Assembly (NCBI GenBank): GCA_050288085.1
Contig: JBNKDD010000003.1
Span: forward strand, 1-63,125
DNA from: JBNKDD01 sp050288085
GTDB lineage: Bacteria; Chloroflexota; Anaerolineae; Aggregatilineales; UBA3940
Reading direction: 5' to 3'
Length of the DNA: 63,125 nucleotides
Shown piece by piece: positions 1 to 9,494 of the stretch. Made by a program: the position numbers and the translations under genes. Each line of letters starts with the position of its first letter. Position 1 is the first letter of the stretch. The notes below the pieces were generated by a model. It was not told the origin of the DNA. It worked only from the letters and a program-made list of their open reading frames with translations, and searched no databases.

Positions 1-356
1 AACATATGTTGATCGTGGCAATTGAGGGAACGCGCAGCCGGGATGGGGGATTGCAAAAAGGAAAAACCGGTGTTGCCTATATGGCAACGAAGGCAAATGT
101 GCCCATTCTACCCGTTGTCGTCTGGGGAACGGTTGATGCGGTTGAACAATGGAAGAAGTTTCAGCGCCCAGAGTTCTTTGTCAGCTACGGAAAACCTTTC
201 AACTTACCTGAAGGACGGGCCAACAAAGAACAGCTTGAGATTTATACTGAACAAATCATGCTGGCACTGGCGAATCTTCTGCCAGATAAGCATCGTGGGT
301 ACTACCGCGATCATCCTGACGTCAAACCATTTGAACATCCAGCAGATGACCATTAA
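1..356 (+). CDS. PlsC-family lysophospholipid acyltransferase, 5' end outside window
   Basis: This is the C-terminal part of a PlsC-type acyltransferase, which transfers an acyl chain to a lysophospholipid or glycerol-phosphate acceptor at the membrane. The reading frame is open to the left edge, so the catalytic HX4D block lies outside the window. Visible are block III (EGTRSRDGGLQKGKTG), the phosphate-binding motif of the family, and block IV (VPILPVVVWGT), followed by a hydrophilic tail ending in PADDH. The in-frame ATG at 6 falls inside the domain and is not a believable start. The acyl acceptor cannot be told from this fragment. Confidence 0.85.
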   Translation, partial: HMLIVAIEGTRSRDGGLQKGKTGVAYMATKANVPILPVVVWGTVDAVEQWKKFQRPEFFVSYGKPFNLPEGRANKEQLEIYTEQIMLALANLLPDKHRGYYRDHPDVKPFEHPADDH

Positions 357-652
357 CAAAATACGCACTCTTAAACTCCCGATAAAAGATTAGATTATCT
401 ATGGAGAGATTTTCCAACTTCAAGACTATTGGACAGAATACAAGCGAGGAAGGGGTTCTTGGGGTCATACAATTAACGGCACAACAGGTGAATCTACTGG
501 CACATATGTGGTGTTATACCATCACTGAGGATGCCGCCAACATCCTGACGAACCTAGTCTGAAAGAACCTTATATTATACCGATCACCCGACGATGCCAA
601 TTATTTGAACACGAACCATAAGATCCCAGGGAAAAATCAACCTACCATCTGG

Positions 653-1624
653 ATGATGACATCAAAGAAAAACAACCTGCCTTTTACGGTTCTGAAAATT
701 GGCCTCAGCGCTGGCCTGCTTATATGGGCATTCAGCCGTATTCATTTAGATCAACTGGTTGATATCATTCAGGATATTCAACTGCTTCCCCTGATCATGG
801 CGTTTGTTGTCTTTCAGGTAGGTATGGTACAACGTACTGGGCGCTGGGCTGTGCTGCTACGAGATACGGATTATCGAATTCCCTTTTTTCGACTGGTGAG
901 TATGAACTATGTTGCTAAATTCTTCAGCCTGTTCATACCAACCTCACTGGGGGTGGATATCGTACGAGTTGTTGAAGTCGAACAATTCGATCGATCCGCG
1001 CGCGGAATGCTGGGAGGATTGACTGTTCTGGATCGGATGCTGGGTATGATTGTCATGCCTATCTCTGCATTATGTATCCTACCCTTCAGCCTGAATGATG
1101 TGCCAACAACCGCCATTGTCGGAATTATCGGATTGGTGTTGTTTAGCTTCGTGATGCTGGCCGCACTTTTCAACCGGCAATGGTTGACTGTTTTGCATCA
1201 GTGGTGGCCTCAACGCTTACCAGGACGCAACACTTTTGAGAATGTGCTAACGGGCATTGTAACGCTGAGAAATTCAACTATTCTGGTGAGTTTATTTATC
1301 TCAGCCACCCATTATGTGTTGATTGCGCTTGTGGATTATCTGGTTGGCTTGAGTTTTCAATTACCCGTGACCTACTCGCAATATGCGATTTTTCTTCCAC
1401 TGGGTGTCCTGTCACTGGTGCTGCCATCCATGCAAGGTTTAGGCGTACGGGAGAACGTATATGCATATTTGTTGTCACAGGTGGGTGTGCCGGAAGCTGC
1501 GGGTGTACTCTTCGGGCTGGGATTGTATGGTATTAACTCCGGCACAGGCCTACTCGGAGGTATCTGGTATCTGCTGCGTTCGTTCTCAGCTATAGGGCAA
1601 CCCGACCGCGAAATCACCAGATAG
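653..1624 (+). CDS. YbhN/UPF0104-type integral membrane protein (lysylphosphatidylglycerol synthase TM-domain family)
   Basis: This is a polytopic membrane protein of about 323 residues with about eight hydrophobic segments, resembling the flippase-like domain of MprF and the YbhN/AglD family (PF03706). An amphipathic stretch (FSRIHLDQLVDIIQDI) follows the first membrane segment and a conserved-looking NYVAKFFSLFIPTSLGVD segment lies near residue 105; both are typical of the family. Members are found beside glycosyltransferases in lipid or polysaccharide loci, which fits the GT2, sulfotransferase and DegT genes downstream. The start is uncertain: an in-frame TTG at 605 would add 16 residues, and neither start has a clear ribosome-binding site. 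The transported or modified lipid is unknown. Confidence 0.8.
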   Translation: MMTSKKNNLPFTVLKIGLSAGLLIWAFSRIHLDQLVDIIQDIQLLPLIMAFVVFQVGMVQRTGRWAVLLRDTDYRIPFFRLVSMNYVAKFFSLFIPTSLGVDIVRVVEVEQFDRSARGMLGGLTVLDRMLGMIVMPISALCILPFSLNDVPTTAIVGIIGLVLFSFVMLAALFNRQWLTVLHQWWPQRLPGRNTFENVLTGIVTLRNSTILVSLFISATHYVLIALVDYLVGLSFQLPVTYSQYAIFLPLGVLSLVLPSMQGLGVRENVYAYLLSQVGVPEAAGVLFGLGLYGINSGTGLLGGIWYLLRSFSAIGQPDREITR

Positions 1625-1659
1625 TCAGGACTGTTACGCCGACCAACTTGATACTGTCA

Positions 1660-2571
1660 TTAAGTCGTCTGATCAGGTGTGGAAGTTGATATCAGAAAAC
1701 GGATACGCCTTTCAAACACGCCAATACTTCCATTTATCCAGAACATCGCAGCGGCAGCAACATGGTATAAAAATGGAATCTCAGGATAAATATACTTGTA
1801 GTATAAAATAGCAATGGCGCGATAAAACTCAATCGCCGGTCGCCATCCGGCATGTTTCATACTGGTATGTTTTACATGGGTGGCAACCACCTCTGGAAAG
1901 TAGCATACCAACCATCCCTTAAGCCGAAACCGGTAACACCAATCAATATCTTCTCCAAATAAAAAGAATTGTTCATCCATCAGCCCAACCTCATTAATAG
2001 CTTCTCGTTTCGCTAAAAGACTCGCACCACTGACCATATCAACATATGCCATCTCATCAGGATCCATATAACTCAGATTAAAGCGCCCAAATTCTCTGGA
2101 ATCAGGAAACATCAGGTGGAAGCCCAACATGATATACCAGATATCAACATACCGGGGAAAAAGCCGGCGACAGGCTGCGTCCAAATTTCCGTTCCTGTCG
2201 ATCAGTTTAGGGCCAATAATCGCTAATTCTGAATTACTTTTTAAATGATCGAGAAGCGTAGTCAGAGATTCAGATGTGATTTCTACATCTGGATTTAATA
2301 GAAGGACATACTCTGATTGAGAGTTTTTCAGTCCGATGTTAACCGCTTTTGCAAAGCCAACATTGTCAGGCAAATAGATGTTTCTGATTGTTCGAGAATC
2401 CAGTTGGTGATACTGTTCTGGTTGAGCGTCCGATGCATTATCAACAATCAGGATTTCATATGATATATCTAACTTTTCGAGCATGAGGGTAGTGATGCAA
2501 TGGGTTATCCACTCCCATGAATTATAGTTTACGATGATGATTGTTAGTTGGACATTTGTTGAAAGTGACAT
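1660..2571 (-). CDS. Glycosyltransferase family 2 (rhamnosyltransferase-like)
   Basis: This is a GT-A fold inverting glycosyltransferase of about 303 residues, probably acting at the cytoplasmic membrane face on polysaccharide or glycolipid. The N-terminus has TIIIVNYNSWEW (nucleotide-sugar fold start), then LIVDNASD and LPDNVGFAKAVNIGLK, the pattern of the WbbL-type subgroup. LLLNPDVEI carries a DxD-like metal site, and EQFFLFGEDIDWCYR supplies the catalytic-base region. The C-terminus has a hydrophobic stretch (FLYHVAAAAMFWING) and a basic end. The ATG at 2571 is preferred because the frame's only upstream start is a TTG at 2625 without a ribosome-binding site. The gene is divergent from the sulfotransferase operon. 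Confidence 0.88.
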   Translation of the reverse strand: MSLSTNVQLTIIIVNYNSWEWITHCITTLMLEKLDISYEILIVDNASDAQPEQYHQLDSRTIRNIYLPDNVGFAKAVNIGLKNSQSEYVLLLNPDVEITSESLTTLLDHLKSNSELAIIGPKLIDRNGNLDAACRRLFPRYVDIWYIMLGFHLMFPDSREFGRFNLSYMDPDEMAYVDMVSGASLLAKREAINEVGLMDEQFFLFGEDIDWCYRFRLKGWLVCYFPEVVATHVKHTSMKHAGWRPAIEFYRAIAILYYKYIYPEIPFLYHVAAAAMFWINGSIGVFERRIRFLISTSTPDQTT

Positions 2572-2704
2572 TTTATCGTCATTCAGAGAATCGAGCGGCA
2601 AAGTAAATAATATAGAGATACCCAATTGACGATATTATGCAACTCATCCCGGCGATCTGAAATCTGCTGCATCGCCTGAATAGTTGTAGGTTAACACAAT
2701 ATGC

Positions 2705-2733
2705 TTGGGCAACCTGTACATCGATTATATAAT
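2705..2733 (+). promoter_or_regulatory. Candidate sigma70 promoter for the sulfotransferase operon
   Basis: A perfect -10 box TATAAT lies at 2728-2733, 17 bases downstream of a weak -35 element TTGGGC at 2705-2710. It lies in the divergent gap between the GT2 gene and the sulfotransferase gene and points toward the latter. The -35 match is poor, so this is a prediction only. Confidence 0.45.
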
Positions 2734-2846
2734 ACTGGCATGCCATACAATCAAATTTACTGAAGGACGCTCAAATTAACATTCATGAACTCACGGCGGA
2801 TATTGGGGAACTTCTACTCACCGGGCAGCTTATTATCACAACGTGG

Positions 2847-3629
2847 ATGGATAAGCAGTTCGCCAGACCTTATTCACAAGACATCTTCAACAACCTTCAT
2901 ACATGGTGCATATTTATTGGTTACCCACGCAGCGGTCATAGCCTGATCAGTTCGATTATAGACGCTCATCCTAACGCTGTGATCGGACATAGATTGAATG
3001 CGCTTGAACATCTGCAAGCAGGGCTATCCGTTGATGAGGTTTCAGCCTTGATGCTACGAAATTCAAACCGGTTTGCCCGGAATGATCGGCACTTGACGCG
3101 GTATCAATATGCGGTGGACGGTCAATGGCAGGGAAAATATGCAACCCTGCTGGTCATCGGAGATCAGGAGGGAAGGGGGACAACTGAGTGCCTGCGAAAG
3201 ACTCCCGAACTTCTTGACCGGCTCCGGGAATTGCCCTTAAAAGTCAGGTTTGTACATGTTGTAAGGAATCCATTTGATAACATCACAAGCTGGGCCAGAC
3301 GGACTAAACGAAGTATTGACTATACAGCGCGACGATACTTCAAGTTGTGTGAGACGGTATCACAGGTGAGGGATACTCTGCCCGACACAGAACTCATTGA
3401 TGTGTATCATGAAACATTTCTGGAAAATCCCCGGCAGGGGATAGCAGGCTTATGCCGCTTTCTGGATATTGAGCCTGATAGCGATTATGTGGATGCCTGT
3501 ACATCCATCGTCAATCCGTCACCTCATAAAAGCCGACACCTTTCCTCCTGGACTGCCGACAATATAACTATGGTCACACAGCAGTTGAATCGCTTTGATT
3601 ACTTAAAACACTACGGATTTGAATCATAA
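2847..3629 (+). CDS. PAPS-dependent sulfotransferase family protein
   Basis: This protein of 260 residues has the sulfotransferase nucleotide-binding loop FIGYPRSGHSLISS near residues 24-37 (5'-phosphosulfate binding). RFVHVVRNPFDNITSWARR near residue 140 is the 3'-phosphate binding segment with its conserved Arg. These are the two hallmark motifs of the family (PF00685/PF13469), which transfers sulfate from PAPS to a carbohydrate, lipid or protein. The stop codon overlaps the start of the FAD oxidase by one base (TAATG), indicating translational coupling. With the oxidase, PLP enzyme and GT2 gene nearby, a sulfated surface glycan or glycolipid is a reasonable guess. No PAPS synthesis genes are in the window. 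Confidence 0.82.
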   Translation: MDKQFARPYSQDIFNNLHTWCIFIGYPRSGHSLISSIIDAHPNAVIGHRLNALEHLQAGLSVDEVSALMLRNSNRFARNDRHLTRYQYAVDGQWQGKYATLLVIGDQEGRGTTECLRKTPELLDRLRELPLKVRFVHVVRNPFDNITSWARRTKRSIDYTARRYFKLCETVSQVRDTLPDTELIDVYHETFLENPRQGIAGLCRFLDIEPDSDYVDACTSIVNPSPHKSRHLSSWTADNITMVTQQLNRFDYLKHYGFES

Positions 3630-4921
3630 TGAAACCCGTTCATATTGCCAGTTGGTCAAATATACTACCAACAACAACAAGACTTAAACCTTTTCCCACT
3701 GAGGGCAACATCCCTCTTGCCAGTAAACCCTTCATACCGAGAGGGAGCGGCAGCAGTTTCGGCGATTCAGCATACCTGACCGATGGTTTCACCATCACCT
3801 CTGAGCACCAGAACCGGATACTCCATCTGGATGAAGAGCACAATCTATTGCTCTGTGAAGGGGGCGTGACACTCGGCCAGGTGCATCGTTACCTCGAAGA
3901 TACTGACTATTCATTCAGAATGTACGGTGGTTCTCAATGGGTAACAGTTGGTGGCGCAATTGCCTCAGATATTCATGGCAAGAATCACCGGAAAGATGGT
4001 GCGTTTGGTCACCATGTTCACTCGATGGAGATCGTCTGCGGGAATGGAGAAGTAATAACCTGTAGCCCGGAAGCACATGCCGATTTGTTTGCTGCCACCA
4101 TTGGCGGGATGGGGCTGACAGGCTATATCAAGACGGTGGCTTTGAAGCTTGTCTCGCAACGACGTTCAGCCGTATTAAGACAATATAAAATCATCAATTC
4201 TTTTGATGAAGGTATCGCCTGTTTTGAGGAGATCGACAGTGATGCCGAGTATTATACTGAATGGGGAACACGAGAGGTGCCTCACCAGCATTTTTTCTCT
4301 TACATTACCCCAGCGGAAGGTAACTGTACACTACCCGGGACCCCTATTGATTTTCCTGTTCCACGAATCAAGTTTACTGTACCGTTTCTTGTATCACTTG
4401 GCGGCAAGATGGTGCGCTGGAGTTACAATTTCAAACCCAAGACGATTCACCCATGGGAATTTAACTTTATAGGGATACATCAACGCTTTAAACAATACAA
4501 TAAGCTGTTAGGTGGAGTACTTGAGTATCAGTTTGCCGTCTCGTCGGAGCATATTCGAACGGTCTATGACCTGCTTATTCATCAGGGTGAAGCAAAGGAT
4601 TTATTTGCCGACTATGTCTTCAATATGAAGAGATTCGGGGATAAGCCGGATGCCGGATTATTATCATTTCCCACAGCCGGATACACCATCGGTATCATGG
4701 CTCATTATGAACCGAAAGTCATCACTTTTTTTCAGGAGTTTACAGAGAAGATTATCGATCTTGGCGGGCGAATATACCTTGCCAAAGACTCATGTCTGCT
4801 GCCGGATCAGTTTAACCGGCTGTTCAAAAACGCCGATCAATGGCGGGATATTGTGGCTCGATATGATCCTGATAACTGTGTGCAATCGGATTTGTCGAAC
4901 CGGCTGAAAATGAAACCATGA
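3629..4921 (+). CDS. FAD-linked oxidoreductase, DprE1-like
   Basis: This is a 430-residue flavoprotein of the PCMH/VAO class. The FAD-binding part shows IPRGSGSSFGDSAY (residues about 33-46), LLLCEGGVTLGQV and GSQWVTVGGAIASDIHGKNH. The last resembles the flavin-contacting segment of decaprenylphosphoryl-ribose 2'-oxidase (DprE1). IGGMGLTGYIKTVALKL closes the domain, and the C-terminal substrate cap ends with YDPDNCVQSDLSNRL. It probably oxidises a sugar or polyprenyl-sugar hydroxyl. DprE1 normally works with a DprE2 reductase, and none is seen nearby. It overlaps the sulfotransferase by one base and the downstream PLP gene by four (ATGA), so the three genes form one translational unit. Confidence 0.82.
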   Translation: MKPVHIASWSNILPTTTRLKPFPTEGNIPLASKPFIPRGSGSSFGDSAYLTDGFTITSEHQNRILHLDEEHNLLLCEGGVTLGQVHRYLEDTDYSFRMYGGSQWVTVGGAIASDIHGKNHRKDGAFGHHVHSMEIVCGNGEVITCSPEAHADLFAATIGGMGLTGYIKTVALKLVSQRRSAVLRQYKIINSFDEGIACFEEIDSDAEYYTEWGTREVPHQHFFSYITPAEGNCTLPGTPIDFPVPRIKFTVPFLVSLGGKMVRWSYNFKPKTIHPWEFNFIGIHQRFKQYNKLLGGVLEYQFAVSSEHIRTVYDLLIHQGEAKDLFADYVFNMKRFGDKPDAGLLSFPTAGYTIGIMAHYEPKVITFFQEFTEKIIDLGGRIYLAKDSCLLPDQFNRLFKNADQWRDIVARYDPDNCVQSDLSNRLKMKP

Positions 4922-6132
4922 GGATGATTCCCAAACATACCCCGTCATTGACAGCGGGTGATTTCATACCTTACATTGGCGGCGTACTAAACAGGAAAAA
5001 ACATGCCGCTCTGGATATTCACCGGGTGTGGGGTGAACTACTACCTGATCGCACGCTCATCCCTACGCCTACCGGTCGCCATGCTTTATGGTATTTTCTG
5101 GAAATGCTTGATTCCCAACCGGGCGATGAAGTCCTGGTAGCGGCTTACAATTTTTATATCATCGTGCGGCTGGTGATTCAGCGGGGCTTGAAACCGGTCT
5201 TTGTAGATATCGAGCCGGATACACTGTGTATGGATTCCGACGATCTGGCCCGTAAGATCACCGATCGGAGCCGGTTGGTGATTGTCACCCATATGTTTGG
5301 CAATCCGGCGGATATGCCCCGAATTCAACAGACATGTGAACAGCATGACCTTTTGCTGTTTGAAGACTGCGCCCATGCAGTTGGCTCATTTTGTGAGGGG
5401 CGGCAGGTGGGCCTGTTCGGTGATGGAGCGCTTTTTAGCTTCGGTATTCAAAAAGCTGTTAACTCTTTTGGTGGTGGAATACTGGTCTTATCAAACAAGC
5501 TGGCTGATAATTTTTCTCCTCCTGACCATCAAGTCCCCTGGTTGTCCAGTACAGTGGATACATTCGGACGTTTCCTCACTTCCCTGTTGATGAAGCCAGG
5601 TTTTTACTGGACGTTACGTCTTATATTAGAGATGACGGAAAGATTAAACCTGAGTCAGTTGAAAGCCGTTTTTGATCCATCGAGGGATAATCCCGATTAT
5701 CGGTTCGAAGTGAATGAACGTTCTCCATTCAAGCCCTTCATGCTGGAAATGCATAGACGCCAGCTAGAGCGCATTGCAGTCAATAACACAACAAGAGAAC
5801 ACATTGTAACTACAGTGAAATCAGGGCTTGCTGATAGCGAACAGGTTACTTTTCTAAATGAGAACAAACATGGTCAATCAAACTTTTTGTATTTCGGGCT
5901 TTATGCAGAACACCCCGAAAAAATGTCAGACCATCTGAAAAGATATAACATAGGCTCAAGCCCTCATGAATACTATAACTGCGCCTCTCTGGAACAATTT
6001 GCCGCCTACCACGCAATTTGTGGTCAGGCCGAATATGCATCGCGCCATCTGCTTCGTTTGCCCTCATACCCCATGCTCAAGAACTCTGATGTTGACTTTA
6101 TAATAACCGTATTGAAATCAGGTTTAGCTTAG
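4918..6132 (+). CDS. DegT/DnrJ/EryC1/StrS-family PLP enzyme
   Basis: This 404-residue fold-type I PLP protein belongs to the sugar aminotransferase family. TPTGRHALWYFLE is the cofactor phosphate-binding start, LLFEDCAHAVGSF carries the PLP-pyridine Asp, and SFGIQKAVNSFGGG contains the predicted Schiff-base Lys, which is unsubstituted. The family transaminates or dehydrates nucleotide-linked keto-sugars for surface glycans. The C-terminal half (about residue 200 on) is divergent from typical members, so the substrate is open. It starts inside the stop of the oxidase gene (ATGA at 4918-4921) and ends the operon. Confidence 0.8.
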   Translation: MRMIPKHTPSLTAGDFIPYIGGVLNRKKHAALDIHRVWGELLPDRTLIPTPTGRHALWYFLEMLDSQPGDEVLVAAYNFYIIVRLVIQRGLKPVFVDIEPDTLCMDSDDLARKITDRSRLVIVTHMFGNPADMPRIQQTCEQHDLLLFEDCAHAVGSFCEGRQVGLFGDGALFSFGIQKAVNSFGGGILVLSNKLADNFSPPDHQVPWLSSTVDTFGRFLTSLLMKPGFYWTLRLILEMTERLNLSQLKAVFDPSRDNPDYRFEVNERSPFKPFMLEMHRRQLERIAVNNTTREHIVTTVKSGLADSEQVTFLNENKHGQSNFLYFGLYAEHPEKMSDHLKRYNIGSSPHEYYNCASLEQFAAYHAICGQAEYASRHLLRLPSYPMLKNSDVDFIITVLKSGLA

Positions 6133-6341
6133 TGCCCTGTTCGGTAAATGGGTTAAAAACAATTTACCCGCAGATTACGCAGATTTTTAACTCAATTTTA
6201 CCTACATGGTATTTGTCTTATTTACCGGATAAAGCACTTAGAACCATACGAAGACGACCTTTTTGCTACAAATGCGTACTACAGAATAGACCAATAAGAA
6301 TTCTGATGATCACATAGACATCATATAAGCATGGAGACCTG

Positions 6342-6992
6342 ATGCCCTACAAAACCGATACTCGTTTACAGAAATTTTCAAAAGGCGAAGTCATCGCCAA
6401 CAGCGCCACACATGGTATTGGGGTGGCCTTGAGCATTGTCGGATTGATATTTTTGATCACCCGCGCGGTCAGGCTGGGGACGACCTGGCACATTGTCAGC
6501 TTTTCGATTTTCGGCGCGTCGTTGATCTTTCTCTACCTCTCATCAACCCTGTATCACAGCCTGGCACACAAACCGATCAGTCCCATTTTGCAGCGGCTGG
6601 ATCATTCCGCGATTTACGTGTTGATCGCGGGAACGTATACCCCATTTCTTTTAACCGAACTGAGAAGCCCGATTGGGTGGGTGGTGTTTGGTATTCTGTG
6701 GGGGCTGACCCTGATCGGTATGGTGCTGAAGCTTGGCCTGACCTCACGTTTTCAGAATCCATCGGTTCTATTGTATGTTGTCATGGGCTGGCTGATTGTG
6801 ATTATTAGTGGACGGGTGATCCGTACCTTTGACTTGAATACCCTGCTGCTGGTGCTGATTGGTGGTGTGCTTTATACGACAGGAATTTTGTTTTATCGCT
6901 GGCGTAAAATGGCTTACAGTCATGCCATCTGGCACGGCTTTGTGCTGGCAGGCAGCGTGCTACACTTCTTCGGAGTGTTGTTTATCTTGTAA
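6342..6992 (+). CDS. Hemolysin III / PAQR-type membrane protein
   Basis: This 216-residue, seven-helix membrane protein is of the hemolysin III (YqfA/TrhA) family. KFSKGEVIANSATHGIGVALS is the conserved N-terminal block with E and H. LSSTLYHSL and LDHSAIYVLIAGTYTPFLL follow, and the last helices hold SHAIWHGFVLAGSVLHFFG. The three conserved His plus Asp form the metal site of the PAQR superfamily. Function in bacteria is poorly defined (membrane stress or lipid homeostasis). A GGAGACCTG stretch ahead of the ATG is a plausible ribosome-binding site. The gene stands alone. Confidence 0.9.
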   Translation: MPYKTDTRLQKFSKGEVIANSATHGIGVALSIVGLIFLITRAVRLGTTWHIVSFSIFGASLIFLYLSSTLYHSLAHKPISPILQRLDHSAIYVLIAGTYTPFLLTELRSPIGWVVFGILWGLTLIGMVLKLGLTSRFQNPSVLLYVVMGWLIVIISGRVIRTFDLNTLLLVLIGGVLYTTGILFYRWRKMAYSHAIWHGFVLAGSVLHFFGVLFIL

Positions 6993-7021
6993 AAACTGAC
7001 GATTTACTTTACACCTCTATC

Positions 7022-7066
7022 AGCCCGGTCAACAAGATGCTTGATAGTCATTTTCCAGACCGGGCT
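7022..7066. terminator. Hairpin between convergent hemolysin III and SGNH hydrolase genes
   Basis: AGCCCGGTC at 7022-7030 pairs with GACCGGGCT at 7058-7066, a 9-bp stem with a 27-base loop, lying between two convergent genes. There is only a short T run, so this is at best a weak bidirectional terminator. Confidence 0.35.
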
Positions 7067-7094
7067 TTGATCAACTGAACCAGGCTCCTCCTGT

Positions 7095-8327
7095 TTAATT
7101 TTCAAGCCTTTCATTGATTGCCTTTGCAATAATACGATATCCATTGGCGACGGGGTGACCATCAGGATGCTCTCGATATAATTGCTCGTGGTTTTCGACA
7201 GCTTCTTGCATTGCAGGGAGTACGTCAAGGCAGTTGATGTCATGCTCTGTACATAATTGAAGTAATTCTTCACGGACTTTCGTTTCCTGTACTATAAGTT
7301 GCGTATAGACATCATCCAGATCACCATATTGTGCTTCCATTGCATTTGCATACACCGCTTCTTTGGTCGGGATGAAGACGATAAGTAACTCAATCTCTTC
7401 CTCCTGTGTCTTCTCCTGAATTCGGAGGATGATGTCTTGTGTAATGCTCAAGCCTTCTGCAATTTGAGGCTCGTCAAGATCTATCGCCAGCGAACGATAA
7501 CCGTAGGTCAACACGGTACGAACTTCATCTGTTTCATAGACAGCCCCTTGATGTGGGTTCTGGACAGCCCAATTTTCATAAGCATCAAACCACAGTTCAG
7601 CCTCATATAATTGCCGCGCAAGGATAGAAATATCAAGTAGCCACGCGCCCTTGACGGTATTAGGTATCCGACGTGATTTGTACATGGCTGTAGTTTCTTC
7701 CATATTATCCCACTGATATTGGGATTCTGAGGAAATAGTATCCTCTTCTATTGTCATTTCTATATCCGAGTTACGGAAATCAGAATAGAGATCATTTGTA
7801 TAGACCATTGAATAGGCATCCCAGATGTCATTTCCGAGGTAAATAGCAATGACAATAGTCGTCGGGGAGAAAGCTATCGCATCATCTGTCAACTGCCAAT
7901 ATTGAACAGGGCCATAGCCACCAATACCAAGATTGTAAATACTATGCCCTGATAGAGACTCCACCTGCTGCGGCCAGGCTTGTGAGCGTGGAGCATTTTG
8001 CCCCCATGTGTGAGAATCGCCAATGGCAATAATATCAGCATGATCCGGTACAGTGACATTACGAAAACCATGGGCATCATGCCCGCCAGCATTTGGTGGA
8101 ATGCGGAAGCCTAATTCTGGGTCTGGAATCATCTGATATTGCAGTGCAAACTTCTCGCGCGTTTTTACGTTATATTGTTCTATAATACGCAGACTGACTT
8201 CAGTGAAAAGCACTCCCATAAGTAGACCGCCCACAACAAGAGCCAACCTGGCTACTACTGCCTGAAGAGGTTTATATGACCGAGTGTTTGTGCTTTCTTC
8301 CAATACGTTTTGCCCTTTATTCGTCAT
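7095..8327 (-). CDS. Membrane-anchored SGNH/GDSL-family hydrolase or acetyltransferase-like protein
   Basis: This is a 410-residue protein with a single hydrophobic segment near residues 23-45, followed by an extracytoplasmic SGNH domain. Block I is IIAIGDSHTWGQ near residue 98 (nucleophile Ser), block II is LGIGGYGPVQYWQ (Gly), block III is YLGNDIWD (Asn), and block V is REHPDGHPVANGY near the end (Asp/His). This resembles AlgX/DltD-like and glycan O-acetyl-modifying SGNH proteins. The stretch from about residue 180 to 260 is acidic and specific to this protein. It is probably anchored outside the membrane and acts on a surface glycan. It converges with the hemolysin III gene. Confidence 0.8.
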   Translation of the reverse strand: MTNKGQNVLEESTNTRSYKPLQAVVARLALVVGGLLMGVLFTEVSLRIIEQYNVKTREKFALQYQMIPDPELGFRIPPNAGGHDAHGFRNVTVPDHADIIAIGDSHTWGQNAPRSQAWPQQVESLSGHSIYNLGIGGYGPVQYWQLTDDAIAFSPTTIVIAIYLGNDIWDAYSMVYTNDLYSDFRNSDIEMTIEEDTISSESQYQWDNMEETTAMYKSRRIPNTVKGAWLLDISILARQLYEAELWFDAYENWAVQNPHQGAVYETDEVRTVLTYGYRSLAIDLDEPQIAEGLSITQDIILRIQEKTQEEEIELLIVFIPTKEAVYANAMEAQYGDLDDVYTQLIVQETKVREELLQLCTEHDINCLDVLPAMQEAVENHEQLYREHPDGHPVANGYRIIAKAINERLEN

Positions 8328-8461
8328 AGGTGTTGATCTCCAGAGGTACTTTATCGAAAAGTGACAGATAATTCGCTATCGGTCAAAGGTTGCCCAAGTG
8401 GACTGAAAAGCTAGAATCCAGACCTTTGTAATTCGCTAACTTCCCTTTCAAGGTCTGATCA

Positions 8462-9346
8462 GTGTCTCTCATCATTCTCATTGAACATTGTATAGTAGTT
8501 TGTCTGGTTGGTCTTATTGGCTACTTGTTGTGGCAGCAACATCAGGAACGGTTGAAGAAACTGTGGAAAGCAGCCCAAAAGGTGGTCCGCGTTCCCCGTA
8601 CATGGAAGGCGAAGTCACCCAAAGATTGTCCAGCTTGCCGATCAGGATTGCAATTGGCCATCCGGCCCATCAAACGCGATGTGAAGCCCTGGGGTGAGTG
8701 CAAAAGCAGCCGAGGGCGAAGGAAACGCATCAAGACAGAGGGGCATGCCTGTCCCAATCCACAGTGTCGCTACTTCGGTATCACCGATGAATCAGTCCAC
8801 GCGCTGGTGGGTAATAGCAAACGCGGCAAACGGAAGGATATTCAGACCTTCAAGTGTCAGTGTTGTCAAACCAGCTTCAGCACGCGGCGCAACACACCGC
8901 TCTATCATCTGAAAACCCAGCCTGATCGGATCGAGGTGTGCTTGTGGCTGCTCGCCGAAGGCATGGATATCTCTCTCTGTGTTGGTCCGGTTCACCGGGC
9001 ATGTGGATGCCACCCTCAGCCGCTGGTTGACAAGAGCTGGCATCCACAGTGACCACTTGCACTCACTGCTGTTTGTGCAGCTCTCACCCAGCTATCTGCA
9101 AATCGATGAACTCTTTGCCCCCGTGGCAGGCAACAAGCGAAAGAGCTGGTTGTGGCTGTCGAGCCCGTAACCAAGATCATTCCCGGTATTCATCTTGGCG
9201 GACGGATCAATGATGATGCCTACCACTTCATCCATGACCTCAAGCTGCGCTTAGCTGAAGGGTGTATACCGGCTTTCACCAGTGATGGACTTCGCGCTTA
9301 CTTCTACACTTTTACCGATGTCGGAGATATAAAACAATACATATAA
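8462..9346 (+). pseudogene. IS1-like transposase remnant with two frameshifts
   Basis: Three consecutive frame segments reconstruct one transposase. Segment 1 (from 8462, about to 8980) has an N-terminal membrane-like stretch, zinc-ribbon cysteines (CPACRSG, CPNPQC, CQCCQTSFSTRRNTP) and a helix-turn-helix start (LAEGMDISL). Segment 2 (about 8980-9160) reads VRFTGHVDATLSRWLTRAG then SYLQIDELFAPV, with a DDE-type Asp. Segment 3 (9152-9346) reads AVEPVTKIIPGIHLGGR and FTSDGLRAYFY. The frame shifts once near 8980 and back near 9155, and the C-terminal catalytic part is missing. No terminal inverted repeats were recognised. It resembles the IS1-type elements with Cys-rich N-termini seen in Chloroflexota, but the family name is tentative. 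Confidence 0.75.
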
Positions 9347-9494
9347 TAGGAGAAAGAGATATAGTTGTAGTTTCGTTACCTATCAATTTACTGTCTGTGG
9401 CAACAGAATAAATAGAATAGGTAGATTGGATAGATAGGCTGCTCGGTTAACAAAATAGTAATCTCATTAGAACGATGTTGATATATCTTACGTC

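Noticed and set aside
6132..6317. 61-residue ORF after the DegT gene
   Set aside because: The translation (PQITQIFNS...) is typical of an AT-rich intergenic stretch, with no ribosome-binding site or conserved motif.
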